A DNA stretch of 64,000 bases from Tabrizicola_A aquatica (GTDB lineage Bacteria; Pseudomonadota; Alphaproteobacteria; Rhodobacterales; Rhodobacteraceae). The stretch lies in assembly GCA_965194375.1 (NCBI GenBank), contig OZ239428.1; one strand, written 5' to 3'. Positions 52,552 through 60,821 of this stretch are shown piece after piece. Every line of letters begins with the position of its first letter. The stretch's first letter is position 1. A model generated the notes under the pieces. It made no database searches and had not been told where the DNA came from. It worked only from the letters and a program-made list of their open reading frames with translations. Both the position numbers and the translations under genes were made by a program.

Positions 52552-54333
52552 TTATTTCGCCGCCACGGCGCGTTTTGCGCGCAAGGCGCGGGTTGCCGTG
52601 ATGTCTACATCCAATGACACGGGGTCGGTGATGATGACGCCATAATCCTCCCGCGCGCCCTCCAGTGACACGAGGCCGTTCTTCACATCCCAAACCACCT
52701 TTTCCACCGGCCGCTCCATCGGGTTGCCATAGCCGCCGCCGCCGGGGTTCATGTTGGTAATGCGGTCACCGGGCTTGATCACCTTGATGACATTCTCGCG
52801 GATGGTTTCAGAATGATCGCCTTCTACAAGTTCCAGTCGGCCCACCTTGGTGTCGATCATCGTGCTCGCCGCGCCTGCGGCACCCACGGCGGGAATCCGG
52901 CGGCCTTCGCCAAAGGTGATGAAGGTCATGTCGTCGTTCAGCGGTTCCACCTCCCACGCGGTACCCGAGCCGCCGCGGAATTTGCCCGCACCGCCGCTGT
53001 CGGTCATCAAGGAATAGCGGTGGATGATGATGGGATAAGAGTATTCCAGCAGTTCCACATCCCCGGACGTCAGCGCACCAAAGCAGCATTCCGGCCCGCA
53101 GGCGTGCCAGCCGTCCTGAGATGGCGTGGCCCCCGCGCCGGAAATGATGGTGGCCAGCACCATCGTCACATATTCCTCATCGTGGCGCTTGTCCCACCCG
53201 GCGATGTTCAACCCATTGGCATGGCCCCATGAGGCCGAAACCTTTGACGGCACGGCCTTTTCAAAGGCCAGACGCACGGCATCGGTCAGCGTCTCCATCG
53301 GGGTGGTGGTGCAGTTCATGTGCGGGGCGGGCTCTGCCGCGTTGCAGATCGTACCCTTCGGCCCCATGTTCACCGAAACGCAGCGATAAAGCCCTTCGTT
53401 GTAAGGGGGCGGCAGTTGGGCGAACATCATAAGGCCCAGATAGACCCCGGAATAGCTGTTCCCTTCATAGCTGTTGATGAAATAGGGGATCTGCGGCGGG
53501 GACGAGATTTCGATGTGGCAATTGTCACCGGTGATGGTGACCTTCGCCTTGATCTCGAAATCACCAAACCCATGGCCTGCGTCCTCCAAAATGGCGCTGC
53601 CTTCATAGGTGCCGTCGGGCACTTCGGAAATCAGCGTCCGCATCTGGCGTTCAGCCATGTTCAAAAGCGTGTCGATGCAGGCATCAACCGTCTCTTCGCC
53701 GTATTTCTCGAGCATGGCGATCAGCGCGCGTTCACCGACCTGGCAGGCCCCGATCAGCGCGTTGAAATCACCCTCTTGGTCGCGCCGGGCGCGCATGTTG
53801 GTCAGGATGAAGTTGAGCACATCCTTGCGCGGCTGCCCGCGGTCCCACACCTTGACCGGCGGGATCCGAAGGCATTCGGCAAAGATGTCCTTGGCATTAG
53901 GGTTATAGCCCGCAGGCACCGGGCCGCCGACATCGGTCAGGTGTCCCTTGCAGACAGTCCAGTACTTGAGTTTGCCCTTCCAAAACACCGGCCGGTAAAA
54001 GCAGGTGTCGATGGCGTGGCTGCCACCCCATGCCGGGTCGTTGTGAATCAGAAGGTCACCCTCATGGATGTCGCCCTCAAAATACCCCGCGACCACCTTC
54101 ATCGCCGGGATCAAGGATCCAAGGTGAATGGGAATGTCCTGACCTTGCAGGATCATTTCCGGCGTCGCGTTGAACAGCGCGGTGGAATAGTCATGCGCAA
54201 GGTTGAACACCGAGGATCGCGCGGTTTTCTCAAGGCTCAGCGTCATCTCGCGCTGCGTCGTCTCCAGAATGCCGCGCACCACCGACAGGGTGATGGGGTC
54301 AACCTCGACCTTTTTTGCTGATTTTTTCGCCAC
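52552..54333 (-). CDS. hyuB: Hydantoinase B / oxoprolinase / caprolactamase-type subunit (second copy)
   Basis: HyuB-type subunit of 593 aa: KVEVDPITLSVVRGILETTQ, LIHNDPAWGGSHAIDTCFYR, NSYEGNSYSGVYLGLMMFAQ, and the C-terminal NPGGGGYGNPMERPVEKVV. GTG 54333 is preferred because GGAGG lies eight bases upstream; the frame is open ten codons further to ATG 54363. Gene order here is B then A. A 254-base gap separates it from the divergent AraC regulator, which suggests shared control of the pair. Confidence 0.86.
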   Translation of the reverse strand: MAKKSAKKVEVDPITLSVVRGILETTQREMTLSLEKTARSSVFNLAHDYSTALFNATPEMILQGQDIPIHLGSLIPAMKVVAGYFEGDIHEGDLLIHNDPAWGGSHAIDTCFYRPVFWKGKLKYWTVCKGHLTDVGGPVPAGYNPNAKDIFAECLRIPPVKVWDRGQPRKDVLNFILTNMRARRDQEGDFNALIGACQVGERALIAMLEKYGEETVDACIDTLLNMAERQMRTLISEVPDGTYEGSAILEDAGHGFGDFEIKAKVTITGDNCHIEISSPPQIPYFINSYEGNSYSGVYLGLMMFAQLPPPYNEGLYRCVSVNMGPKGTICNAAEPAPHMNCTTTPMETLTDAVRLAFEKAVPSKVSASWGHANGLNIAGWDKRHDEEYVTMVLATIISGAGATPSQDGWHACGPECCFGALTSGDVELLEYSYPIIIHRYSLMTDSGGAGKFRGGSGTAWEVEPLNDDMTFITFGEGRRIPAVGAAGAASTMIDTKVGRLELVEGDHSETIRENVIKVIKPGDRITNMNPGGGGYGNPMERPVEKVVWDVKNGLVSLEGAREDYGVIITDPVSLDVDITATRALRAKRAVAAK

Positions 54334-54587
54334 TTCGAAGCCCTCCGATTGGGGGCCGCGCATAGGGAAAAGGGTCGGGCAACATGCCCGTCTGACCCCT
54401 TATCTTCCCTGTTGCGCGGCGTCTGTTGCGCCTTTGTGGCAAAAAGCCTAGCGGCCAGCCCGGTCTGGCGTCTTTGCACCGGATGCACGGGCTTTTGTTT
54501 TTCCGTGCAGTCACCTCCCCCAAGCCAACGCGCCACTTTACAGGGCCGCCCAGCCGTGGCCTTCTGTGTGCAACGAGGATCAACGCG

Positions 54588-55532
54588 ATGAAGTCCACGA
54601 TCAGCACGCGCGGGGTTGATGTGTCAGGGCGCAGCCGCCACTGGCATGAAACCATCGCGCGCACCTACTTCCCGCTCGACCTGACATTTCAGCGCCCCGA
54701 AGCCTTTGATGGCGAGCTGACAAGTTGGGACTTAGGCGATGTGTCTTTATCGCGGCTGACATCAGATGCGTTGATATATCGCCGCCTGCCCAAGCATTTC
54801 CGTGAACCGGGGCCAGAGGAGTTTCTGGTCACACTGCCCGCCAAATCTGAACTTCGCTTCACCCAAGGTGGCAAAGAGGTGCGGGCCAATCCGGGCGCGT
54901 TCTTTATTGAACGCAGCCACGAGCCTTATGAATTCAGCCATGCCGAACCTGCCGATCTTTGGGTGATGAAGCTGTCCAAGGAAATGCTGGGCGGCCGCAT
55001 CCGCGCGCCGGACCGGTTTTGCAGCCTGCAGTTTGACGCCACCAACGGCGCGAATGGCCTCTTTGTCGACATGGTCCACCTGATCCCCGCGCGCTATGAC
55101 AGCATGACAGAAGAGACGCGCCTGATCGTCGGGCGGCAGTTGGTGGACCTTTTGGCGCTGGCGATCCAATCGGATGAACGGGTGCTGACATCGGGCAATT
55201 CCACGGTGCGCACGGCACATCTGGCGCGGATCGAAAGCTTTGTGCGCCGCCACATCGACGATGCGGATCTTGGGCCAGAAACGGTGGCCGCAGGGTGCGG
55301 GATTTCGCTGCGCTATCTGCATGAGTTGTTGCGCGACACCAACATGACCTTGGGCCAGTGGATCCGCGACACACGGTTGCATGCGGCGATGGAAGATTTG
55401 AAGAACCCCGCCGACCGCCGCGCGATTGGCGAGATTGCCTATGCGCGCGGCTTTACCGATCAAGCGCAGTTTTCGAGAGCCTTTCGTGCGCGGTTCGGCC
55501 TCAGCCCCTCCGAGGCGCGCGGGCGAGCCTGA
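54588..55532 (+). CDS. AraC-family transcriptional regulator
   Basis: Regulator of 314 aa. The N-terminal part is an AraC-binding-like domain (FLVTLPAKSELRFTQGGKEV, FIERSHEPYEFSH). The C-terminus holds two helix-turn-helix motifs: LGPETVAAGCGISLRYLHEL and AIGEIAYARGFTDQAQFSRA followed by FRARFGLSPSEAR. ATG 54588 has GAGGA upstream and starts the family-like part; the frame is open 54 codons further. It is divergent from the second hyuBA operon, its most likely target, and convergent with the pxp operon. Confidence 0.87.
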   Translation: MKSTISTRGVDVSGRSRHWHETIARTYFPLDLTFQRPEAFDGELTSWDLGDVSLSRLTSDALIYRRLPKHFREPGPEEFLVTLPAKSELRFTQGGKEVRANPGAFFIERSHEPYEFSHAEPADLWVMKLSKEMLGGRIRAPDRFCSLQFDATNGANGLFVDMVHLIPARYDSMTEETRLIVGRQLVDLLALAIQSDERVLTSGNSTVRTAHLARIESFVRRHIDDADLGPETVAAGCGISLRYLHELLRDTNMTLGQWIRDTRLHAAMEDLKNPADRRAIGEIAYARGFTDQAQFSRAFRARFGLSPSEARGRA

Positions 55533-55537
55533 CAGGC

Positions 55538-55603
55538 CGCTCTTCGCAGCACTTCGTGCGCTCATCGCTGATCTGCGATGAGACGCCTAAGGCTTACGAA
55601 GAG
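55538..55603. terminator. Cloverleaf-like inverted-repeat element between AraC gene and pxpC
   Basis: An outer stem GCTCTTCG/CGAAGAGC (55538-55545 with 55596-55603) encloses three smaller hairpins: GCAC-TTC-GTGC, CTCATCGC-TGATCT-GCGATGAG, and GCC-TAA-GGC. It lies between two convergent genes, so a bidirectional terminator is the simplest role. It lacks tRNA sequence landmarks. Confidence 0.55.
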
Positions 55604-55610
55604 CATGCGT

Positions 55611-56585
55611 TCAGGATGACCGGCCCAGATGCGCGCGCAAGGCGGCCAAGGCGGCCTTGCGGTCAGCCCGCGCGGACAGCGCCTGATCCATCGTCACTTC
55701 CACAAAGCGGGCCGGCGAATGCGGCTGCAACTGCCCGATCAGATCCATATCGGCGCTGATGACGCAACCCAGCATCATATAGCCCCCGCCCGACACCGCG
55801 TCACGGTGCAAGACGATGGGTTCCGTCCCGCTCGGCACTTGAACCGAGCCATAGGGATAGCAGGCATCCACGATGTTCGACGGGTTCGACCCCGCGCCAA
55901 AGGGCTGCTCGCGCGGCACAAAGTCGAGCGCAGTGCCACCCTTGAACCGGTATCCGATGCGGTCCGCCTCGGGTGCCACTTTCCAAGTGTCGGCAAAGAA
56001 CTGCTTTCCGGCATCGGCAGTGATGCGGTGCCAGTAAAGCCCCGGCAGCATGCGCAGTTCAGCCGGATTGCCCGGCATCCGACGCAAACCGGCCGGGATG
56101 GCCCCCTTGCCGCCCGCGCCTTTGCCCAAGGGCATGCTGTCACCCGCCTTCAAGGCCCGCCCTTCATGCCCGCCCAAGGCACCCAGCGTGTAAGTCGACC
56201 GCGAGCCCAGTTTCACTGGCACATCAATGCCACCTGACACCGCGATATAGGCCCGCGCGCCGGACTTGAGGAACCCAAAGGACAGACGGTCACCCGCCTT
56301 GACCGGAAACGCCTCCCAAGTGGCGCGCTCATCGCCGTTCAGTTTGGGCGGCAGATCGCCGCCAGTGACCGCAACCGTTGCAGCCGAGGTGAACTCCAGT
56401 TCTGGCCCCATGAAGACCGCCTCAAGGACAGCGGCGCCTTCGTCATTACCCACCAGCATATTGGCGGCACGTAAGGCAAAGCGGTCCATCCCGCCGGAGA
56501 TCGGAATCCCAAGGTGATAGTATCCGGGACGGCCAAGGTCTTGCACCGTGGTGGACAGACCGGGAGAAATGACATTAACGGCCAT
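55611..56585 (-). CDS. pxpC: 5-oxoprolinase/urea amidolyase family protein, PxpC (KipA) type
   Basis: AHS2/KipA-domain protein of 324 aa: VISPGLSTTVQDLGRPGYYH, GGMDRFALRAANMLVGN, AYIAVSGGIDVPVKLGSRST, and FVPREQPFGAGSNPSNIVDA. PxpC works with PxpA and PxpB to hydrolyse 5-oxoproline using ATP. The same domain is the second half of the carboxyltransferase part of urea carboxylase. It overlaps pxpB by 11 bases and is the last gene of the operon, ending at the cloverleaf-like repeat. Confidence 0.88.
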   Translation of the reverse strand: MAVNVISPGLSTTVQDLGRPGYYHLGIPISGGMDRFALRAANMLVGNDEGAAVLEAVFMGPELEFTSAATVAVTGGDLPPKLNGDERATWEAFPVKAGDRLSFGFLKSGARAYIAVSGGIDVPVKLGSRSTYTLGALGGHEGRALKAGDSMPLGKGAGGKGAIPAGLRRMPGNPAELRMLPGLYWHRITADAGKQFFADTWKVAPEADRIGYRFKGGTALDFVPREQPFGAGSNPSNIVDACYPYGSVQVPSGTEPIVLHRDAVSGGGYMMLGCVISADMDLIGQLQPHSPARFVEVTMDQALSARADRKAALAALRAHLGRSS

Positions 56586-57450
56586 TCAAAGCCTCCATCA
56601 GCTTGGCATTGGTGCCGGCCATATCCTTGTTGAACTCGGTCAGGCTAAAGCTGGCCGGGCGGATCACCGGTTCAAACCGGTTCTCCTCAACCGCCTCGAT
56701 CGCAGCATCGTATTGGTCGCGCGTGACAGGCTTCCATTTGACGATGTCGCCGGGTTTGAACAGGCACATTTCGTCGGTCAGGTAGTTCACCTTCTGCGCC
56801 GGGTCATAGATCGGCATCGGGGTGACGCCGAACATCTGGTACCCGCCCGCGCCCCGCACCGAATAGATGCAGGCAAAGCAGCCACCATGGCCAACGGTCA
56901 GCTTCGGCGTATCCGTGCGCGGCCGCAGGTATTTCGGCACCTGCAACTGACGTTTGCGTTCCACCATCTGATAGAGGAACGGCAGACCCGCCACAAAGCC
57001 CACCATCGAAACAAACCATGGCTGGCTGGAGTGGGACTGGATGAAATCGTCGACCGTGCCCATGCCGTTCACTTCCGCCGCATACTCAAGGTCGGTCGCG
57101 TTGGGGTTCTGGTGACGCTCACGGAACCGCATCAGCGTTTCATGCGTCCAAGGGTCTTGATACAGCACCGGAATTTCGATGATCCGGGTCTTGAGCGTGG
57201 CATCCGACTTGGACGCCGCCCCTTCCATCGACTGCAACTCGCGCATCAGGTCGCCGGGCTTGATCTGATCAGGGTCGAACTTGATCTGAAAGCTCGCGTT
57301 GGCCGGGCAGATCTCGGTCACGCCCTTGATGCTGGCGGCCTTGACGGCATTGGTCATCGACAATGAGGTGAAGAAGGCCTCAAGCGACATTTCCTCGCTG
57401 ACTTCCGCAAAGATGTGCTCGTCGCCCCCGAAACTGAAACGGATCGACAT
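56575..57450 (-). CDS. pxpB: 5-oxoprolinase family protein, PxpB (KipI) type
   Basis: AHS1/KipI-domain protein of 291 aa, a little longer than the usual 220-240. The N-terminal 100 residues (RFSFGGDEHIFAEVSEEMSL, ICPANASFQIKFDPDQIKPG) are followed by the domain's hallmark block: FVSMVGFVAGLPFLYQM, then VPKYLRPRTDTPKLTVGHGG and YSVRGAGGYQMFGVTPMPIY. It forms a complex with PxpC. Here it lies between accC and pxpC, which together mimic the parts of a urea carboxylase. Confidence 0.88.
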   Translation of the reverse strand: MSIRFSFGGDEHIFAEVSEEMSLEAFFTSLSMTNAVKAASIKGVTEICPANASFQIKFDPDQIKPGDLMRELQSMEGAASKSDATLKTRIIEIPVLYQDPWTHETLMRFRERHQNPNATDLEYAAEVNGMGTVDDFIQSHSSQPWFVSMVGFVAGLPFLYQMVERKRQLQVPKYLRPRTDTPKLTVGHGGCFACIYSVRGAGGYQMFGVTPMPIYDPAQKVNYLTDEMCLFKPGDIVKWKPVTRDQYDAAIEAVEENRFEPVIRPASFSLTEFNKDMAGTNAKLMEALNGR

Positions 57451-57458
57451 GGTCCCTC

Positions 57459-58838
57459 CTATGGCTCCAGGTCCGGCACCAGCCGGGTGGAATGGGTTTC
57501 AAGCCAGCCTTCCAGCCAGCGGGTGTGAACAGCATTGGCCTGCACCGAAGGATCCTCGGCCAGCGCCAGAAACAACGGCTTTGTGGTGCGCAACCCGTCG
57601 ATGCGGGTCTCAGACAGCGCCCGCACAAGACGGGTGATCGCAGCCTCGCGGGTTTCAGCGTGAACCACCAGCTTGGCCAAGAGGGAATCGTAGAACGGCG
57701 GCACGGTGTAACCAGCGTAAAGCATGCTTTCGAACCGCACGCCCGGCCCGCCGGGAACCCGCAAGTTGGACACCGTGCCGGGGAAGGGCGCGAAATCGCG
57801 GCTGGGGTCTTCGGCGTTCAGCCGCACTTCGATGGCATGGCCGCGCACCGTGATATCAGATTGCTTGAGGCGAAGCGGTTCGCCCCCGGCAATCCGCAAC
57901 ATTTCGGCCACCAGATCAATGCCGGTGATCATTTCGGTTACCGGATGTTCCACCTGAATCCGGGTGTTCATTTCGATGAAGTAAAAACGGTCTGCCTCAT
58001 CGTCATACAGATATTCGATGGTCCCCGCCCCGGAATACCCCACCGCGCGGGTCAGGCGCACCGCACTTTGGCAAAGCTCATCGCGGACGCGCTCTGACAA
58101 GGCGCGCGAAGGGGCTTCCTCCCAAACCTTCTGGCGGCGGCGCTGCAAGGAACATTCGCGTTCAAAGCAATGCACGGCATCCTTGCCATCGCCCAGAACT
58201 TGCACCTCGATATGGCGGGCCTTTGCGATCACCTTTTCCATGTAAAGCCCGCCATCGCCAAAGGCGGCCAGCGCCTCGGCGGCGGCCTGCGGGAAGGCGG
58301 CCTCGAATTCGGCCAGATCATTGGCAATACGGATGCCGCGCCCGCCCCCGCCAGCTGCGGCCTTGATCATCACCGGAAAGCCGGTGTCGATCAGAATATG
58401 GCGCGCCGCGTCAATGTCGGCCACCCGACCGATCGAGCCGGGTACAACCGGCACACCCGCCGCATGCGCGGCAGAGCGTGCGGCCACCTTGTCGCCCATG
58501 GTGCGGATCGCCTCACCGCTTGGCCCGACAAAGGCCAGACCTGCCGCCGCGCAGGCATCGGCGAAATCGGCGTTTTCAGCCAGAAAGCCATAGCCGGGAT
58601 GCACGGCATCACAGCCGGTGTCAGCGGCGGCCTTCAGGATATTGGCGACGTTCAGATAGCTTTTCTTCGCCGCAGGCGGGCCGATGTTCACCGCCTCATC
58701 GGCGATCTGCACATGCAGGCTGTCACGGTCGGCGTCCGAATAGACCGCAACGGTCGCAATCCCAAGGTCGCGGGCTGCGCGGATGATCCGCACGGCAATC
58801 TCGCCCCGGTTTGCGACCAGAAGTTTGCGAAGCATCAA
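57459..58838 (-). CDS. accC: Biotin carboxylase (AccC type) dedicated to the pxp operon
   Basis: ATP-grasp biotin carboxylase of 459 aa: MLRKLLVANRGEIAVRIIRA, HPGYGFLAENADFADACAAA, the glycine-rich ATP loop in KAAAGGGGRGIRIANDL, FIEMNTRIQVEHPVTEMITG, and RVPGGPGVRFESMLYAGYTV near the end. It carboxylates biotin on a carrier with bicarbonate and ATP. ATG 58838 overlaps the carrier gene stop (ATGA). Its place between pxpA and pxpB argues for a specialised role; it could also serve fatty-acid synthesis if no other copy exists in the genome. Confidence 0.88.
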   Translation of the reverse strand: MMLRKLLVANRGEIAVRIIRAARDLGIATVAVYSDADRDSLHVQIADEAVNIGPPAAKKSYLNVANILKAAADTGCDAVHPGYGFLAENADFADACAAAGLAFVGPSGEAIRTMGDKVAARSAAHAAGVPVVPGSIGRVADIDAARHILIDTGFPVMIKAAAGGGGRGIRIANDLAEFEAAFPQAAAEALAAFGDGGLYMEKVIAKARHIEVQVLGDGKDAVHCFERECSLQRRRQKVWEEAPSRALSERVRDELCQSAVRLTRAVGYSGAGTIEYLYDDEADRFYFIEMNTRIQVEHPVTEMITGIDLVAEMLRIAGGEPLRLKQSDITVRGHAIEVRLNAEDPSRDFAPFPGTVSNLRVPGGPGVRFESMLYAGYTVPPFYDSLLAKLVVHAETREAAITRLVRALSETRIDGLRTTKPLFLALAEDPSVQANAVHTRWLEGWLETHSTRLVPDLEP

Positions 58839-59068
58839 TCCACCTCGGCCAGAACCGCGCCAGCCATGACGGGCTCTTCATTGTCGCAGACAAAACGGAT
58901 GTTGCTGCCAGCCACCTCGGCCTTGACCTCGTGGAAGGATTTCATCACCTCGATCAAGCCAATGACATCGCCCACAGCGACGGTATCGCCTTCGGCCTTG
59001 AACGGCGGCTTGTCAGGCGCCGAGGAGCGATAAAACGTGCCGGGAAGGTGGGAGTGAAGCTGGGCCAT
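58835..59068 (-). CDS. accB: Single-domain biotinyl carrier protein
   Basis: Only 77 aa, about half of a normal AccB: it consists of the biotinyl domain alone, without the N-terminal Ala/Pro-rich extension. It has DTVAVGDVIGLIEVMKSFHE, where the lysine is the expected biotin attachment site (EVMK-S-F instead of the common EAMK-M), and a C-terminal PVMAGAVLAEVD. It overlaps accC by four bases and lies nine bases after pxpA, so it is part of the pxp operon. Confidence 0.85.
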   Translation of the reverse strand: MAQLHSHLPGTFYRSSAPDKPPFKAEGDTVAVGDVIGLIEVMKSFHEVKAEVAGSNIRFVCDNEEPVMAGAVLAEVD

Positions 59069-59077
59069 GGGAACCTC

Positions 59078-59800
59078 TCAGGTATAGGGTTGAACGGCCG
59101 TGCGCACCGCGCGGGCGATGTCGATGGCGTTCGGGGTGTCGGAATGGATGCAGATGCTGTCGCAGCGCACGGGAATATCTGACCCGTCGGTGGCGGTGCC
59201 CTTACCTTCGGTGATCGCGCGGACACAGCGCGCAGCCATCAGGGCGGGGTCCTTGGCATCATGCTCGCGCGTCACGATCAAGCTGCCGTCAGGGCGATAT
59301 TCCAGATCGGCATAGAACTCGGCCACAAAGCCGTGGCCGCGCGCGGGGTAGATCTTTTCATGCAGCGTGCCGGTCATGCCCAAAAGCGGCACCTTGAACA
59401 CATCGGCCGCATCGCAGACCGCATGGGCGATATCCTCTTGCCGGGCGGCCATGCCGTAAAGGCTGCCGTGCGGCTTGATGTGATTAAGCTCCATGCCCTC
59501 AGCTTTTAGAAAGCCGCAGAGTGCGCCGATCTGATAGATCAGGCAATTGGCCATTTCCTCGCGGCCCATCTTCATCTCGCGCCGACCAAAGCCTTGAAGG
59601 TCGGGCAAGGAGGGATGCGCGCCCACCTTGACGCCATGCTGTTTGGCCAACCGAACGGTGGCGCGCATGTGGTCGTAATCACTGGCATGAAAGCCGCAGG
59701 CGACGTTGGCAATATGGATCAGCGGCATCAGCCCCGCATCGTCCCCCATGCGCCAAAGCCCAAAGCTCTCACCCATGTCACAATTGACCGTGACAGGCAT
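59078..59800 (-). CDS. pxpA: 5-oxoprolinase subunit PxpA (LamB/YcsF family)
   Basis: LamB/YcsF protein of 240 aa with the family opening VTVNCDMGESFGLWRMGDDA, then IHIANVACGFHASDYDHMRA, GVKVGAHPSLPDLQGFGRRE, and LNHIKPHGSLYGMAARQ. It is the hydrolytic subunit that acts after PxpBC activate the substrate. ATG 59800 has GGGGAG just upstream; the frame is open 26 codons further. It is the first gene of pxpA-accB-accC-pxpB-pxpC and is divergent from a LysR gene. Confidence 0.9.
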   Translation of the reverse strand: MPVTVNCDMGESFGLWRMGDDAGLMPLIHIANVACGFHASDYDHMRATVRLAKQHGVKVGAHPSLPDLQGFGRREMKMGREEMANCLIYQIGALCGFLKAEGMELNHIKPHGSLYGMAARQEDIAHAVCDAADVFKVPLLGMTGTLHEKIYPARGHGFVAEFYADLEYRPDGSLIVTREHDAKDPALMAARCVRAITEGKGTATDGSDIPVRCDSICIHSDTPNAIDIARAVRTAVQPYT

Positions 59801-59823
59801 CTCACTCCCCCCGCGATATCGCC

Positions 59824-59894
59824 ATTTTTCGAGATGCTGAGCCGAGTCTCCCGCATTTGCAAATGCGAAATTCTGCATTACGTTATCGAAAAAT
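59824..59894. promoter_or_regulatory. Operator region between pxpA and its divergent LysR gene
   Basis: A perfect 16-base palindrome CGCATTTGCAAATGCG (59852-59867) lies inside a wider inverted repeat ATTTTTCGA (59824-59832) / TCGAAAAAT (59886-59894). This nested symmetry in a 110-base divergent spacer fits binding of a LysR tetramer. Confidence 0.6.
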
Positions 59895-59910
59895 CAGATG
59901 AGAGTGCCGC

Positions 59911-60816
59911 ATGTCACTGACCTTGAAACAACTACGGTATTTCATTGCTGCCGCCGAAACGGGCCAGATCAGCCATGCCGCGATGGAGATGAACATCTCG
60001 CAATCGGCTGTTACTGCCGGCATTCAGGGGCTTGAGGCGCAACTGGGCGTCAGCCTGCTGCGGCGTGGCGCTCAGGGCGTCACGGTCACTCCCGAAGGCG
60101 CGCGGTTTTTGGCCCGCGCGCGCGGCATCATGGCCGCCGTCGAGGATGCCACCCGCAGCCCCTTGGGCGAGGAAAGCCGCGCCACGGGGCGGGTGCGGCT
60201 CGGGGTCACATATACAGTGGCAGGCTACTTCATGGCCCGCCATTATGCCGCGTTCCGGCGCAACTTTCCCGGCGTCACGCTGGAGTTGAGCGAACAACCA
60301 CGGGCTGCGATTGAACAAGGGCTGGTCACGGGCGATCTGGATTTGGCGGTCATGCTGACCTCAAACTTGGCCAATGAGGCCGAACTAGAGGCCGAAACCC
60401 TGTTTCGGTCCTTGCGCCGGCTGTGGTTGCCGTCAGAACATCCACTCTTGTTGCACGACGAGATCACCCTTGCCGATGTCGCCCGCGAACCGTTCATCAT
60501 GCTGACGGTGGACGAGGCGAGCCACACCGCCGGCCGTTACTGGAACATCGTCGGGCTTGCCCCGAATGTCGTCTTCACCACCTCCTCAGTCGAGGCAGTC
60601 CGGTCAATGGTGGCCGCCGGGATGGGGGTCACGATCTTGTCGGATATGGTCTATCGGCCCTGGTCCCTTGAAGGCCAAAGACTTGAACAGCGCAGCTTGA
60701 AAGAGCCGATCCCGACCATGGATGTCGGCCTGACTTGGGCGCGTGGGCGGCAGCTTGGCGATGCTGCGCGGGTCTTTCGCACCTTTCTGACCCAAACGCT
60801 TGGCCGCGGAGATTAG
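59911..60816 (+). CDS. LysR-family transcriptional regulator of the pxp operon
   Basis: LTTR of 301 aa: TLKQLRYFIAAAETGQISHA, MNISQSAVTAGIQGLEAQLG, and a substrate-binding domain (GRVRLGVTYTVAGYFMARHY, DLDLAVMLTSNLANEAELE). It is divergent from pxpA with an operator-like palindrome between the starts, the usual layout for a LysR protein controlling its neighbour. It is the last clearly chromosomal gene before the mobile debris. Confidence 0.88.
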   Translation: MSLTLKQLRYFIAAAETGQISHAAMEMNISQSAVTAGIQGLEAQLGVSLLRRGAQGVTVTPEGARFLARARGIMAAVEDATRSPLGEESRATGRVRLGVTYTVAGYFMARHYAAFRRNFPGVTLELSEQPRAAIEQGLVTGDLDLAVMLTSNLANEAELEAETLFRSLRRLWLPSEHPLLLHDEITLADVAREPFIMLTVDEASHTAGRYWNIVGLAPNVVFTTSSVEAVRSMVAAGMGVTILSDMVYRPWSLEGQRLEQRSLKEPIPTMDVGLTWARGRQLGDAARVFRTFLTQTLGRGD

Positions 60817-60821
60817 TGTCA

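Noticed and set aside
55538..55603. tRNA or tRNA remnant
   Set aside because: The branching is cloverleaf-like, but stem and loop lengths are wrong, there is no T-loop sequence, and no CCA-side features are present.
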